64,000 nt of DNA from Vombatus ursinus (Eukaryota > Chordata > Mammalia > Diprotodontia > Vombatidae), in NCBI RefSeq assembly GCF_900497805.2, contig NW_020954611.1, positions 6,641,584 through 6,705,583 of the forward strand, written 5' to 3'. Numbering within the stretch: the stretch's first letter is position 1; each line of letters begins with the position of its first letter. The translations under genes and the position numbers were made by a program. The notes under the pieces were generated by a model. That model did no database searches and was not told where the DNA came from. It saw only the letters and a list, made by a program, of their open reading frames with translations. Below, piece by piece: positions 23,010 to 32,123 of the stretch.

Positions 23010-23530
23010 AAAATATAGACAAGGAGTGCTGGCTCTTTGGAATTATTGCTTTCCTTTCTTGATGCTTGCTAACCATTACTTTGATAATATGTTGTAGAAT
23101 TTTGCCAGGAATCAAGGTCAAGATCATTGGCTTATGTTTTGCAAACTTCATTCTTTTCCCTTTTTTTGAAAATTAGTTTATTTGCCCTTTTTGTGTCCAT
23201 AGCCTTTCAAAGACACTGAAAACATCTCAGTAATCAAATCTGTGAACCATTTCAGTACTTTTGGATGTAGTTCACCTTATTATCTCCTTCTTTATCTTGG
23301 ATATCAGCTCCTCGATAGCTAGGTTTTTTTTTTCTGTTCTTTCTTATCCAAAGATCACTTTCCTTGGCAAAGAAAATGGAAGGAAAATGAGTTGAGAAAC
23401 TCTGCCTTTTCTCTGGTATCAGTAACAATCTTCAGATATATCTTAAGCAGAAGTCTTATGTATTCTTTGATCCCATTAGGGATTTTTTCCCCAAAAGAGC
23501 AAAACAAAATCCAAACAATCCCCCAACTTT
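23010..23530 (-). mobile_element. CR1/L3 LINE reverse-transcriptase relic, antisense
   Basis: The minus-strand frame at 22951-23151 reads ILTLIPGKILQHIIK followed by SQHSLS, matching the CR1-clade signature SLTSVPGKxLExII...SQHGF. Further blocks continue in the right order to about 23500 ('cagtacttttggatgtagtt', 'ttatcttggatatcagctcc', 'atgagttgagaaactctgcc'). Diverged and non-functional. Confidence 0.72.
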
Positions 23531-23534
23531 TTAT

Positions 23535-24115
23535 TATCTTAAGTTTTTCTTGCCCATTTAAGCATACTTTTACATTTATCCCCCATTCCTTACTCTTTTA
23601 TGTATCTTCCAAAACATTTGTGAATTGCTTGTGTCAGCATATTTCCCTTTCCTACTCATCAGAATAATTTCTTTTGTGTTATTCTGTGTCTTCAGAATTT
23701 CATTCTTGAAAAATCCTACACCTGATATGTAGTTTTACTGAAATAGAAGATCAAATTGATGCTAGAAATTATTATTGATATGGTAGGAGTTTTTCTTAAT
23801 TAGCAACCCACCAGCAAGGGGAGACTATCAACCAGCTGCTTACTGAAGTGCTCATGAAAAACACAGTGAAGTCACAATAATGATTTTGAGGAAACCTCAT
23901 TATTGAATATGTCCCAGCTAAACACATAAGAAATAGCATAAAGGTGGTAGCAAGATTATTTTAATATTTGCTCCTTTTTTATTCCTTTTAAAGGATCAGC
24001 CTCTACCTTGTTGGCAATAAGCAGGACTCTTGGATCCCTTGAACATTGTGATGAGATATTGCATTGAAAATTTGAGAATTGAACCTTTTATGGGATCATA
24101 ATAGGATTAAAATAA
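23535..24115. other. anonymous sequence
   Basis: No supported feature. Confidence 0.35.
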
Positions 24116-24130
24116 CTTAGGCTCAACAAA

Positions 24131-24388
24131 GGAAGGCTAGATAGTATAGTGGATAGAGTGCCAGGCCTGGAGTCAGGAAGATTCCTCTTCCAGAATTCAA
24201 ATCTGGCCTCAGACGCTTGCTAGCTATTTGACCCTGGGCAAGTCACTTAATCCTATTTTCCTCAGTTCCTTCATCTGTAAAATGAGCCAGAGAAGGACAT
24301 AGCAAACCATTGCAGTATCTCTGCCAAGAAAATCTCAATGTGATCACAAAGAGTCAGACATGACTGAAAATGAGTAAACAACAGCAGC
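24131..24388 (+). repeat. MAR1-type SINE with target-site duplication
   Basis: Head 'atagtatagtggatagagtg', 'ccaggcctggagtcaggaag', 'ccctgggcaagtcacttaat', 'ttcatctgtaaaatgagcca', MAR1 tail 'caaaccattgcagtatctct' and 'gagtcagacatgactgaaaa', ending in ACAGCAGC. Flanked by 'aggctcaacaaa' (24119-24130) and 'aggctcagcaaa' (24389-24400), 12 bp with one mismatch. Confidence 0.9.
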
Positions 24389-24396
24389 AGGCTCAG

Positions 24397-24436
24397 CAAA
24401 ACAAAACAAAACAAAACAAAACAAAACAAAACAAAA
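24397..24436. repeat. (AAAAC)n microsatellite
   Basis: About eight AAAAC units that seem to have grown from the 3' copy of the target duplication of the adjacent SINE. Confidence 0.95.
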
Positions 24437-24439
24437 AAA

Positions 24440-25395
24440 CAACCCAGTCAGTTTGTAATTATTAGATCAAAATTTGGCAAAGTACAATCTACTGGGCCAT
24501 GAGTGACCTCCTTTCCAACTTCGTCATATAGTTCTGGTGTATGAAAAACAAAATGCCTGACTGCTCTGCCATGATGTTTTGAATAACTAATTTGTTTAGA
24601 GCTTGTTCAGTTGTTTATCTATCTATGTCTGTTTGTCTATCTTATCTTTCCAGACCTGGTTATTTCACTGGTGTAGAGAGCTGTCAGTATGTAAACTTCC
24701 TGTTCTGATAAAGACCAGCAGTTCTTCTGTAGTATGGTTTGAAAAAAAGAGTGACTTATCCACTCTCTTAGATCTAGTTTGCATCAAAAGCAGAACTTGA
24801 ACCCAAGTCCTTGACATCAAGGCCAGTCAGTCAGTAGATCACACTACCTTTTATTGGCATAGGAGACACAATATTTTCAAGTTCAAAAGTGAAATATAAA
24901 GAGACATTGTAGAACAAAAGATGTTTGTAAAACATCCTTGTCATGAGAATTGACAGCAGTAGAAACAAAGGGAGTAGAGAATATGAGGAATTTAGTCCTA
25001 ACAATAGCTCCAAAATCCCACAATTTTAAAATTCCTGCGGTTTTCTTTTTTTCTTATACTCCCAAGTCTCTTTTTTTTTTCAGAAATTGTTTTTTATATC
25101 CTATTGAGTAGTGACTTTTCTCCAGGAAATTCTATCTTAGGATAATCTGGGTTTTTAAGACTTGGACATTTTGCACACCATCGTTTATACAAAAATAGAC
25201 CCTTAATTGATGGAGAGAATGCTTACACAAATTCCCTTGGACCCATGGAGTCATTATTACCTCTGCTAGGATTATCCTCCCAATGTATAATTATAGTGAC
25301 AGACATAGACAAATAGTGGTATATTCACTGTCATAGTCCATTTAATGCTGTGGATTCTTATCAAAGCTGCTGACCCTGTCTCTTGCTTCTTTATA
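24440..25395. other. anonymous sequence
   Basis: No recognised gene or repeat. A small MIR-like antisense piece may lie near 24795-24845 ('cttgaacccaagtccttgac'). Confidence 0.35.
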
Positions 25396-25396
25396 G

Positions 25397-25484
25397 ATTT
25401 TATTTAAGGCATTGGCAGCCATAGCTCAATCAAAAGCAAGGAAACTTACCTATGTCCTTCCAAACAAACTATTCAGTTTCCAAG
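25397..25484 (+). other. exon-like segment with strong splice signals
   Basis: A long pyrimidine tract ending 'cttgcttctttatag' precedes an 88-bp segment that ends 'tttccaag' and is followed by 'gtaagagt', close to perfect donor consensus. One of three frames is open throughout (ILFKALAAIAQSKARK...). No homologous protein comes to mind. It could be a lncRNA exon, a cryptic exon or chance. Confidence 0.2.
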
Positions 25485-25489
25485 GTAAG

Positions 25490-26600
25490 AGTATGTGCTA
25501 TAAAGTCAAGGACTAATAATATGTGTAATTTATATTATTGCTTTATGAATCAGATTGAAAGACCCAAAACCCATGCTAATTTCAACTCCCTGTATGCTGT
25601 CTCATATCCTTGTTTTAGTTTTGAATTTCTGCTTAAGTTTCTGTTTCTTAGGAATGAGTTTTGACCCCTGGCTTTTGTACCAAGCATAGGGTGGGCATGT
25701 TTTACAAGTTCCCCAGCTCCTCTTCCTCTTTAAAAAATTTTCTCTTGCTTATCCATCAGACTAACACAGTCAAATTAATGCTTTACCCCGTTATTCTTAC
25801 TACTTAATTTGGGTTTTCACAAATGCTTTTCTCCATTAGCCTTGATAGGTAGTGGAAGCTAGAAATAGGGAAGAGAGCTGGTTGATGGCAGTAGAAAACT
25901 TAAATGAAAGTTGGTGAGAGTTTGAGTGTTCTTATGTCTTTACCTCATGTCTACTTTTTGTTCTCTGATCATATCATCACCCTGACCCTATAAAGAACCT
26001 CACCCAGTCTCGTCCCAAAGGCCAGTAACACCCATGAGATATTCAGCCAGGCTACTAGAATAAGTAGTAAAGTAGATAAGGTGAGGAGTTCAGACACAGA
26101 CTGGGGAGAAGTAGAAGAGAGTCATTACTTTTTAGCAATTCAGAAATATGGGTTCCACGTAATTAATGACTCTTCCTTTAGCCATAGAGCAAAAAAGGCT
26201 ACGATTATTCTCTCTCTATAACCAAAGATGCCCGGGTTTGTGAAAATAAGGTACAGGGAAAATAATTTTGACTGAATGATTTGGGGGGGAAAGGAATAAT
26301 TTTTTTTTAAAAGGATTTCTTAGGATTGACCTGAAGTTCCAGGTGTGACATAGAGTTTTGTTTTTGTTTTTTTTTTTTACCGTTGAAAGAGAAATATAAA
26401 TCAGAAGGAGACACAAAAACTCACAAATTCCTCCCACACAGACCAGTCTACTAAAAACCTGCTTAGACAGCCCAACTATTGGACATCTCCTATGTGTTTA
26501 TTAAATCCAGGGCAATTTTGAAGTTTGTAGCCAACTGGCAGGAAGGTTTAATTCTAGAGAATGTGTGCCCAGATAAATTAATGTTCAAGCAAAATGTGAT
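25490..26600. other. anonymous sequence
   Basis: No supported gene or repeat in this ~1.1 kb. Confidence 0.35.
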
Positions 26601-26604
26601 GAAT

Positions 26605-26606
<2 letters not shown>

Positions 26607-26649
<43 letters not shown>

Positions 26650-26658
26650 TGTGTGTGG
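26607..26658. repeat. (TG)n microsatellite
   Basis: TG array with one TTTG interruption near its right end. It generates spurious CVCV/HTHT open frames on both strands. Confidence 0.97.
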
Positions 26659-26757
26659 TATAAGAAGTACAGAGGACTCTCAGAATTTCCAGAGCAATGT
26701 CCTACAGGAGTTGTAGTCCTTTTTGGGGTTTCCCATACCAGGATGTTTAAAACAGGT

Positions 26758-26962
26758 GAGGCAGCTAAGATGGTACAGTGGATAGAGTCTGGAGTCAAGA
26801 AGACATGATTTGAATCTTGCTAGTATCTGGGCAAGTCAACCTCTCTCAGCCTGAATTTCCTTTTCTGTGAAATGGGGATAATAATAGCACTTACCTCCTG
26901 GGTAGTAATGATGAGTTAACATATGTTAGTGCTTTGCAAACCTAAATATAAATACTCTACTA
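26758..26962 (+). repeat. tRNA-head SINE with THER1-like tail
   Basis: 'gaggcagctaagatggtaca', 'gtggatagagtctggagtca', 'gggcaagtcaacctctctca', 'tgaaatggggataataatag', 'gcacttacctcctgggtagt' and 'gtgctttgcaaacctaaata'. Combines a WSINE/MAR1-like head with a MIR/THER1-like body. Confidence 0.75.
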
Positions 26963-26963
26963 C

Positions 26964-27035
26964 AATGTGTCCATAAAGTCTCTGTGCAGTCTTAAGCTTG
27001 AATAGCTTAAGTTTGAAAATGGAATGAAGGTAACT
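26964..27035. mobile_element. possible mariner-type element end
   Basis: 'tgtgtccataaagtctctgt' followed by 'gcagtcttaagcttgaatag' resembles a mariner terminal inverted repeat. I do not see the opposite terminus or a transposase. Low-confidence call. Confidence 0.3.
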
Positions 27036-27415
27036 TGGTGGTAAAGGAAAAGAATCAGTCAATTATCTGGAATATTTACAATTTTCAAGGATTAGAGATA
27101 TTAGAGGAAATACACATCTACTTTACTTGGGGCTGACATGCAGTCCAGGGTTTGTGATCTGAGGGATTCAATACTGAAAGTTCAATGAAAAAGAGCAAGC
27201 CCTCTGTGATCAGACAAACACCCAAGAAAAGAATTTGCTATTCAAGAGGAAATTTATAATTAGTGGTTAACATGGACTCTGCTGATGTTTTGCAACACTT
27301 AATTGGTGGATGTCCTTTGTGATGAGTATTAAAGGTATGGACTCTGATTAAAACTCTCCCAACAAATACAACACTTAAATAGCTTTTCCCATGTGTTCAT
27401 TCTTTAGTGACTGCA
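27036..27415. other. anonymous sequence
   Basis: Nothing recognised between the SINE/mariner piece and the zinc-finger relic. Confidence 0.35.
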
Positions 27416-27419
27416 GATT

Positions 27420-28260
27420 TCCAAACTCAGAATATAGCTTTTCCTGCATTTGTTTTATATCTGGAGTTTCTCTGGTGTGAATTTGGTTTTCCTCATGTAT
27501 ATTTTCTGATGTTTTTTAGTATGAGAGCTGCCTGCATCCTCTCCCGCATTAATCACATTTAAAGCCTTCTCTATTGTATACACTCTCTGGTGAATGTTGA
27601 GAATATTTTTGAATGAATCCTTTGTCACACTGATTGCATTTACGGGGCTTCTCCCCATTTGGGGTCTATAAAATTTTGCTTTATCTTTTGAATTCTCTCC
27701 GACATTGATCATATATATAGAGATTTTCTCATGTAGATACTCTGATGAACATTGAAGTTTCCCTTTGAACAAAGACTTTGCCATATTTATCATATTTATG
27801 GAGCTTCTCCCCAGTGTGGATCCTCTGATGTGTATAAAAATGTAAGAGCTACTTGCATCTTCTTTTGTATTAATCAGGCTGATAAGGTTTTTCTGGGTGG
27901 ATTATTTAATGAAAACTGAGGGAAGCTCATAGATCATTTATCACACTGATCATATTTATAGGGTTTCTCTTCTATGTGGATTCTATAATGTCCATAAAAA
28001 TTTGCTTAATCTTTGAATTTTCTCCCACATTTATATATAGAGTTTCTCTCCATGTAGATCCTCTGGTGAATACTGAGGCTTACTCTCTGAATGAAGTTTT
28101 TGCTATATTTGTCACATTTATAAGTTTTGCCTTAGTGGGAACTCTGATGAATATGAACGATTTTTTTTTAATCAGAGAAAAACACATCACACACCTGGAA
28201 CGTTCCTTGTGCTTTTTCCCTCATGTGTTTGTTCTAGTGGTTAATGCCTTGTGATTTCCA
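27420..28260 (-). pseudogene. C2H2 (Kruppel-type) zinc-finger pseudogene, finger array
   Basis: On the minus strand the HQRxHTGEKP-type inter-finger linker recurs about every 84 bp (28 residues): clearest at 27801-27830 (HQRIHTGEKL), also at about 27461, 27560, 27643, 27720, 27884, 27961, 28041, 28121 and 28205. Finger remnants such as YKCDKYSKNFIQRVSLSIHQ are readable near 28041-28135. I count about nine or ten fingers. Many zinc-ligand Cys/His codons are lost, and frames shift several times, so it cannot bind DNA. It descends from a KRAB-ZNF-type transcription-factor gene. Processed origin is possible (no intron seen) but no A-tail is evident. Confidence 0.85.
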
Positions 28261-28965
28261 AATCATAGTTTTCATACTGCCAATATATTCATAAGATTTC
28301 TAGTTAATATGGCCTTTAGCTTGGTTATTTTGGCAGACTGCCTAACCCTTTTGCTATAGAGAGATGTAAGTCAGGTGGATGTTGACCTAGATTTTCTGAG
28401 ACTCTTGCCATGGGAGGATTATTCTGGAATATTACTTTTGCCCCCAAGCTTTTTCTAGTTTATAAAACCAGTCTTTGCTTCCTTATAAGAATTGTACTTC
28501 ATTCAGAAAGGCTTCTTTGCCAGATTATTGAGTGGCCTTCTTTGTTAAGTCTTGCCAGGGTATAAAATCTTTTTTTTTTTTTAAAGGCAATTGGGGTTAA
28601 GTGACTTGCCCTGGGTCCCACAGCTAGTAAGTGTCAAGTGTTTTGGTCTGAGGCTGGATTTGAACTCAGGTCCTCCTGACTTCAGGGCTGGTGCTCTATC
28701 TACTGTGCCACCTAGCTGCTCCCAGGGTATAAAGTCTTGATGGTCCAGGTTTCTGGAACCAGTCCCTTAAAGATGCATCATGTAGTTTTCCCACACGGAA
28801 ATGCAAATAGCCATATTTCTTCAGCCTTGTTGATGGAAAAGTTTATGTCTGCCTAGTTCTAGGGAATCTTCCACTCGAACAGACCTGATGTGCTTCTGTT
28901 TCCCAGCTACTGAAGTTATTGTCATTCTCCAGAATTGCGGCTAGGACAGTCTCTTCTAAATACAC
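28261..28965 (-). pseudogene. probable upstream part of the zinc-finger pseudogene
   Basis: In the minus-strand direction this lies N-terminal of the finger array. Shared word 'gtgatttccaaatcatag' near 28250 repeats a pattern seen at the other end of the array (27414-27436), so finger-like sequence reaches at least 28280. No KRAB box is recognised. A WSINE1 splits the region at 28572-28721. The extent upstream is a guess. Confidence 0.35.
28572..28721 (-). repeat. WSINE1-type SINE, antisense, with target-site duplication
   Basis: T-run, 'aggcaattggggttaagtga', 'gaactcaggtcctcctgact', 'ctatctactgtgccacctag' and 'ctgct' give a full antisense WSINE1. Bounded by a 17-bp duplication with one mismatch: 'ccagggtataaaatctt' (28555-28571) and 'ccagggtataaagtctt' (28722-28738). 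Confidence 0.93.
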
Positions 28966-28966
28966 A

Positions 28967-29008
28967 TGCACGTGCACACATGCGTGCACACACACACACA
29001 CACACACT
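28967..29008. repeat. (CA)n-rich simple repeat
   Basis: 'acatgcacgtgcacacatgc' followed by about ten CA units. Confidence 0.92.
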
Positions 29009-29167
29009 CCTCAGTCTTTCTTCTTGAAGACTTATTATACAGTTTCTTCTCCAGTCTCCTGAAGTGAGAAAGAATTTACTGTGGGTCTAGGCAAGATTCT
29101 TTTCAGAAATTTTAAACTATCCCATTCACTGGCCTAGACAAAAACAACCCACATCATTACCAAGCAG

Positions 29168-29435
29168 GCAGCTGGGTGGCAAGGTGGATAGAGGGCTGGA
29201 AGGAAGGAAGAAGCTGAGAAACAAGGAAGCAAGGAAGAACTGAACCCAAGTCCAGTTTCAGACCCTTAAGAGCTATGTGACCCCGGGTAACTCCTTCTGC
29301 TTCAGATTCCCCATCTGTAAAACGGGAGTAACAATAAGCATCTTCTTCTCAGGGTTATTGTGAGGATAAATGATATAATATTTTAAAGTGCTTTACAAAC
29401 CTTAAAGTACTATATTATTATTATTGTTGTTAATT
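29168..29435 (+). repeat. tRNA-head SINE with THER1-like tail, carrying a purine-rich insert
   Basis: 'ggcagctgggtggcaaggtg' head, then an AAGGAAGGAAG/AAGCAAGGAAG insert (about 29199-29240), then 'accccgggtaactccttctg', 'ccccatctgtaaaacgggag' and 'aagtgctttacaaaccttaa'. The insert is unusual for the family. Confidence 0.7.
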
Positions 29436-29442
29436 ATGTAGA

Positions 29443-29552
29443 TGTAACCCCAGTTCCAAAGCCCATTAGTATGGGATTCTTTCCTCATTGGTGGAGATTA
29501 ATGCCCCACCTTGGGATGAGGGCGATCTCCAAGCTTTGGAACTGGGGTTACA
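29443..29552. repeat. 110-bp element with 20-bp perfect inverted repeats
   Basis: Arm 'tgtaaccccagttccaaagc' (29443-29462) is the exact reverse complement of 'gctttggaactggggttaca' (29533-29552), with a 70-bp spacer that itself holds imperfect 'cctcattggtgg / ccaccttgggatgagg' pairing. It could be a short MITE or a hairpin-forming unit. No target duplication is evident. Confidence 0.75.
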
Positions 29553-29849
29553 CGCTTAAGAGTCTCTTGCTTATTCTAAGACCTGAACTGAGAGCTTGCA
29601 GCTTGGGGTAGGACTCTGGATTCCTTCCTGGAGGGAAATCACTCCAGAAGGGTAGTGAGAGAGTCCAAGAAAACCAGTAAGTCTGTAGTCCTCAGGACTC
29701 CATCACTAAAGCCACCCATAAAAAGGAAGCCACCTGGCTGGAAGAATTTTGGAATGCCGAGCCTGGGGAATAGCAAAATTTTCTGCTCAGACCCAGAAAA
29801 AAGAGACAAAGTGCTAATTATATATATATTTTTAAAAATATATCACTTG

Positions 29850-30080
29850 GGAGGCAAGCTGGATTAATGTTTAGAGGGCAGGACCTAAAGTGAGGAAGAT
29901 CTAAATCCTGCCTTTGACACACATAAGCAGTGTGACTGTGGGTTAAGCTTCTTAACGCCAGGTAGTTTTCTAAGTCTGTGAGTTACCAGATGAGTTGTTG
30001 GAGTTGTATAGGTAAAAAAAATCTATGCATCAGGAAGTTCCTGTGCTGATGAAATAATAGGTCCAGATAAGGGATAACAG
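29850..30080 (+). repeat. old tRNA-derived SINE
   Basis: 'gaggcaagctggattaatgt', 'gagggcaggacctaaagtga', 'ggaagatctaaatcctgcct', 'agcagtgtgactgtgggtta' and the tail 'ctaagtctgtgagttaccag', 'ggaagttcctgtgctgatga'. Matches a marsupial SINE with a longer unique tail. Diverged. Confidence 0.6.
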
Positions 30081-30194
30081 GTGTAGTGACCGAACCTATG
30101 ATTTTATTGGTACAAGGAACTTTCAGGTAAGGAAACTCCCTCCACCAGTATACCTCCATAGCTTATCAGTAAATATCTACATAAAACAAGACAA

Positions 30195-30515
30195 AAATTA
30201 ATGAATTAGATGAAAGTGTAGTTATTGAATGTGCAGATGATACAAATCTGGCAAGGTAACTAATGAGCTGGATAATAATATCAAGATCCAAAATGATATG
30301 CTAATATATCAGACTGAATTTATTAAGATAGAATTTAATAAAGATAAAGGTAAAATCTTTTAATTGAGGTGAAAAATCATCTTTTAAATTCAAGATGACA
30401 GAGGTACCAGACATGGTAGTCTCAAAAAGACCTGAGGGTTTTTAGTGGGCAGCAAGTCCACTATAAATGAGTAGCATGATATAGCAGCCAAAAAGTTAAT
30501 GAGATTTAAAAAAAT
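30195..30515 (+). mobile_element. CR1/L3 LINE fragment
   Basis: 'tgcagatgatacaaatctgg', 'aagatccaaaatgatatgct', 'gaatttaataaagataaagg', 'cctgagggtttttagtgggc' and 'gatatagcagccaaaaagtt' match the ORF2 end of CR1/L3 (DDT, ...EKDLGVLV, QC..AA.KA). It stops at an A-rich break before an antisense L1-like insert. Confidence 0.7.
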
Positions 30516-30519
30516 AAAC

Positions 30520-30945
30520 ATTTTATTGGAAACAATATTAAATATTAATTCAAACAGGTCAAGTTACTTAATTTAAATGAATTAATTTCAATACACAGAG
30601 CACAATAACAGTCTTTCAGTCACTCTCTCAGGTCCCCATCAGGATTCTTTATTTATTCTTAGTGACTTATACTCATGTGATCCCTATGTATGCTCCATTC
30701 TTCTTCTGAAATTTTTTTTGCTTTTAATTGTCTCAAGAAGCTCTTTCCAGATTTCTTTGCATTCCTCACATTCGTCGATGTTAATTGCATTGCAGCATTC
30801 AATTACATTACAATTTCACGCTTGACTTAGCCATTTCCCTTGTGCTTGGACGTTCAGGTTGTCTCCAGTTCTTTGGAATTATGTGTCATGATACTGTGAA
30901 AAGCTTTGAACAGATCATACATTTGGGTTTTTTTTTTAAAAAAAA
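30520..30945 (-). mobile_element. diverged antisense L1-like 3' fragment inserted in CR1/L3
   Basis: 'gcattcaattacattacaat', 'cttagccatttcccttgtgc' and 'tggaattatgtgtcatgata' resemble the antisense L1 end ('attccattacattc...cagccattcccc...ttgccacc') seen at 2.6 and 53.4 kb. Similarity is low. A T/A-run at about 30931-30950 marks its right side. Confidence 0.45.
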
Positions 30946-31029
30946 AAAACAGTTTCAGGGCATATTGGGAACAACAGAATTATTGGTGAAAGAGGTTGAT
31001 CATCTTTGTAACATGTATTTAACAGCAGT

Positions 31030-31690
31030 TGTTTTGAAAAAAATCTGGAATTTTAGTGGACAATGAGTCAGCAGTACAATGTTGCAAGCCAAAAAATATT
31101 TAAAAAATCTTGGGTTACATTAAAAAGGAATAGAGATCCTTGTAGGAATAGAGAAATGATAGTCCCACTGTACTTTACTTTTGTCAGAAAGGATTATTGT
31201 GTTCAGTTCTGGGCATCACTGTTTTAGAAGAGGATTGATAAGTTGTAAAGTCTCCAGAGGAGGGCAATCAGGCTGGTGAAGGGTTTTGAGTTTATGCCAT
31301 ATGAGGATAGGTTGAAAGAACTGGAAATGTTTAGTCTAGATAAGAGAACTCAGGGAGACATGATAGATATCTTCAAATATTTGGAAGGCTGTTTGAAGGA
31401 GAGATTAAATTTGTTCTGTTTGGCCCCAGAGTACCAAACCAAGAACAATGTGTGGAAGTTGCAAAGAAAACACTTTAGGATTGATATGAAGAAAAACTTC
31501 CTAACAATTCAGAACTATCCAGAAATAGGTGGGGCTGCCTCCCCTTACTTGGAGAAAGGCAAGCCAGAGGCTGGATGATTATTTATTGAGTATGCTGTGC
31601 TGGGAAATCCTTTAATTTATGGGTTAGACTAGACAGTTGCTGAGGTCCCTTCTAATACTTGAGTTCTATGACTTTGTGAGCATACCTGTT
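31030..31690 (+). mobile_element. CR1/L3 LINE 3' region
   Basis: The best-kept CR1/L3 piece: 'ttctgggcatcactgtttta', 'gtctccagaggagggcaatc', 'ggctggtgaagggttttgag', 'ccatatgaggataggttgaa', 'ggagacatgatagatatctt', 'ggccccagagtaccaaacca', 'aaaacttcctaacaattcag', 'gaggtcccttctaatacttg' and the end 'agttctatgactttgtg'. An open stretch at 31276-31578 carries MPYEDRLKELEMFSLDKR, the CR1 'MPYEERLRELGLFSLEKR'-type motif. Its first ~60 bp repeat the end of the 30.2-30.5 kb piece. Confidence 0.82.
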
Positions 31691-31694
31691 TCTC

Positions 31695-32123
31695 TACAAC
31701 TATGCCATGAAATTTGCATTTTTGTCAAATTTGTGGGTATGATGTGGTATCTCAGAGTTGTTTTAATTTATATCCCTTTGATCATTGGTGAGGTTGAGCA
31801 TTTTGCCAAGTAATTATTAATAATTTGTGTTCCCTTTTTTGAAAATTATTCATATTTTTTGATTATTTAATTCCTATTGACTAAGAGTCACCATTGGGAT
31901 TTTTGAACATTTCCTTACACAATTTTATATCAAGTTTTTATCTGTCATATTTATTATAAATATTACTCCCAACCTACTACATTTCTGTTTATTTTAATTA
32001 TATTTTTTATATAAAATTTAATGCAGATAAATACATTTCTATTATCTTCAATAATTCGTTTCATTTTCCGAATTAAAAAAAAAAACTTCTCCAAAATGTA
32101 GCAAATACTCTTCCATTTTAAAA
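31695..32123 (-). mobile_element. old L1 LINE ORF2 piece, antisense (left part)
   Basis: 'atgatgtggtatctcagagt', 'tgttttaatttatatccctt', 'tttgatcattggtgaggttg', 'tttatctgtcatatttatta' follow the antisense ORF2 order seen at 2.94-3.3 kb. It is interrupted by the RTE element and resumes at 33180. Confidence 0.6.

Noticed and set aside
26479-26808. Open frames with CVCV / HTHT tracts
   Set aside because: They come from the (TG)n array and run into a SINE.
29443-29552. microRNA precursor
   Set aside because: Arms pair perfectly but the spacer is long and no mature-like conserved seed can be judged by eye. Kept only as an inverted repeat.
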